Virus record (IMG/VR): IMGVR_UViG_3300022833_000032
Span: 1-33,028 of that record
Strand: one strand, 5' to 3'
From: a virus
DNA length: 33,028 nt
Positions within the stretch are counted from its first letter, which is position 1; each line of letters opens with the position of its first letter. Shown one piece after another: positions 33,003-33,028 of this stretch. Made by a program: the position numbers and the translations under genes. The notes under the pieces were generated by a model, which was given only the letters and a program-made list of their open reading frames with translations, searched no databases and was not told where the DNA came from.

Positions 33003-33028
33003 AATCTAGTTTAGATAGCTTCTTTATT

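Overview
This window is a late (structural) region of a double-stranded DNA tailed bacteriophage. Every gene I can support is on the minus strand, so the map reads right to left. A long tape-measure protein, a lambda-like G/GT frameshift pair, a tail tube and a tail terminator, with no sheath or baseplate wedge genes, point to a siphovirus. A protein with a bacterial lipobox (25533-25931) and a GH19-type muralytic domain in the tape measure suggest a Gram-negative host. The AT-rich sequence and several small proteins of a type I associate with marine phages make an aquatic host likely but unproven. No integrase, repressor or host gene is present.

Layout in transcription order. (a) 33028-32598: terminator-like hairpins, then two copies of a conserved promoter-like element with a structured non-coding leader between them. 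(b) 32597-30032: two small membrane proteins, then small and large terminase. (c) 30003-28338: a fibre-like protein and a cluster of small proteins, including two of 55 and 53 residues. (d) 28315-19258: PhoH-type ATPase, DUF4055 portal, a lipoprotein with spanin-like architecture, a 1479-residue protein joining a MuF minor-head domain to a T7-type single-subunit RNA polymerase, scaffold and major capsid protein. (e) 19239-17459: head-tail connectors, tail terminator and tail tube. (f) 17435-10834: a third promoter element, a small protein, the G/GT chaperones with a canonical -1 slippery heptamer, an HK97 gp10-like protein, a terminator hairpin and the tape measure. (g) 10834-2320: tail-tip proteins, a J-like central fibre with many Fn3 modules, and a repetitive tail fibre. 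(h) 2300-1: hairpins, a 37-residue ORF, the fourth promoter element, a tail-associated protein and a long Ala/Ser-rich fibre that runs off the left edge.

The most striking content is the MuF-RNA polymerase fusion, which sits exactly where a MuF head protein normally sits, together with four copies of an element (ACCAGGGGACKTTAAAGAA) that aligns base for base with the SP6 promoter. Together they suggest a siphovirus that packages a single-subunit RNA polymerase in its head, as the podovirus N4 does, and drives gene blocks from SP6-like promoters. Whether the packaged polymerase or a second one encoded outside the window uses these promoters cannot be decided here.
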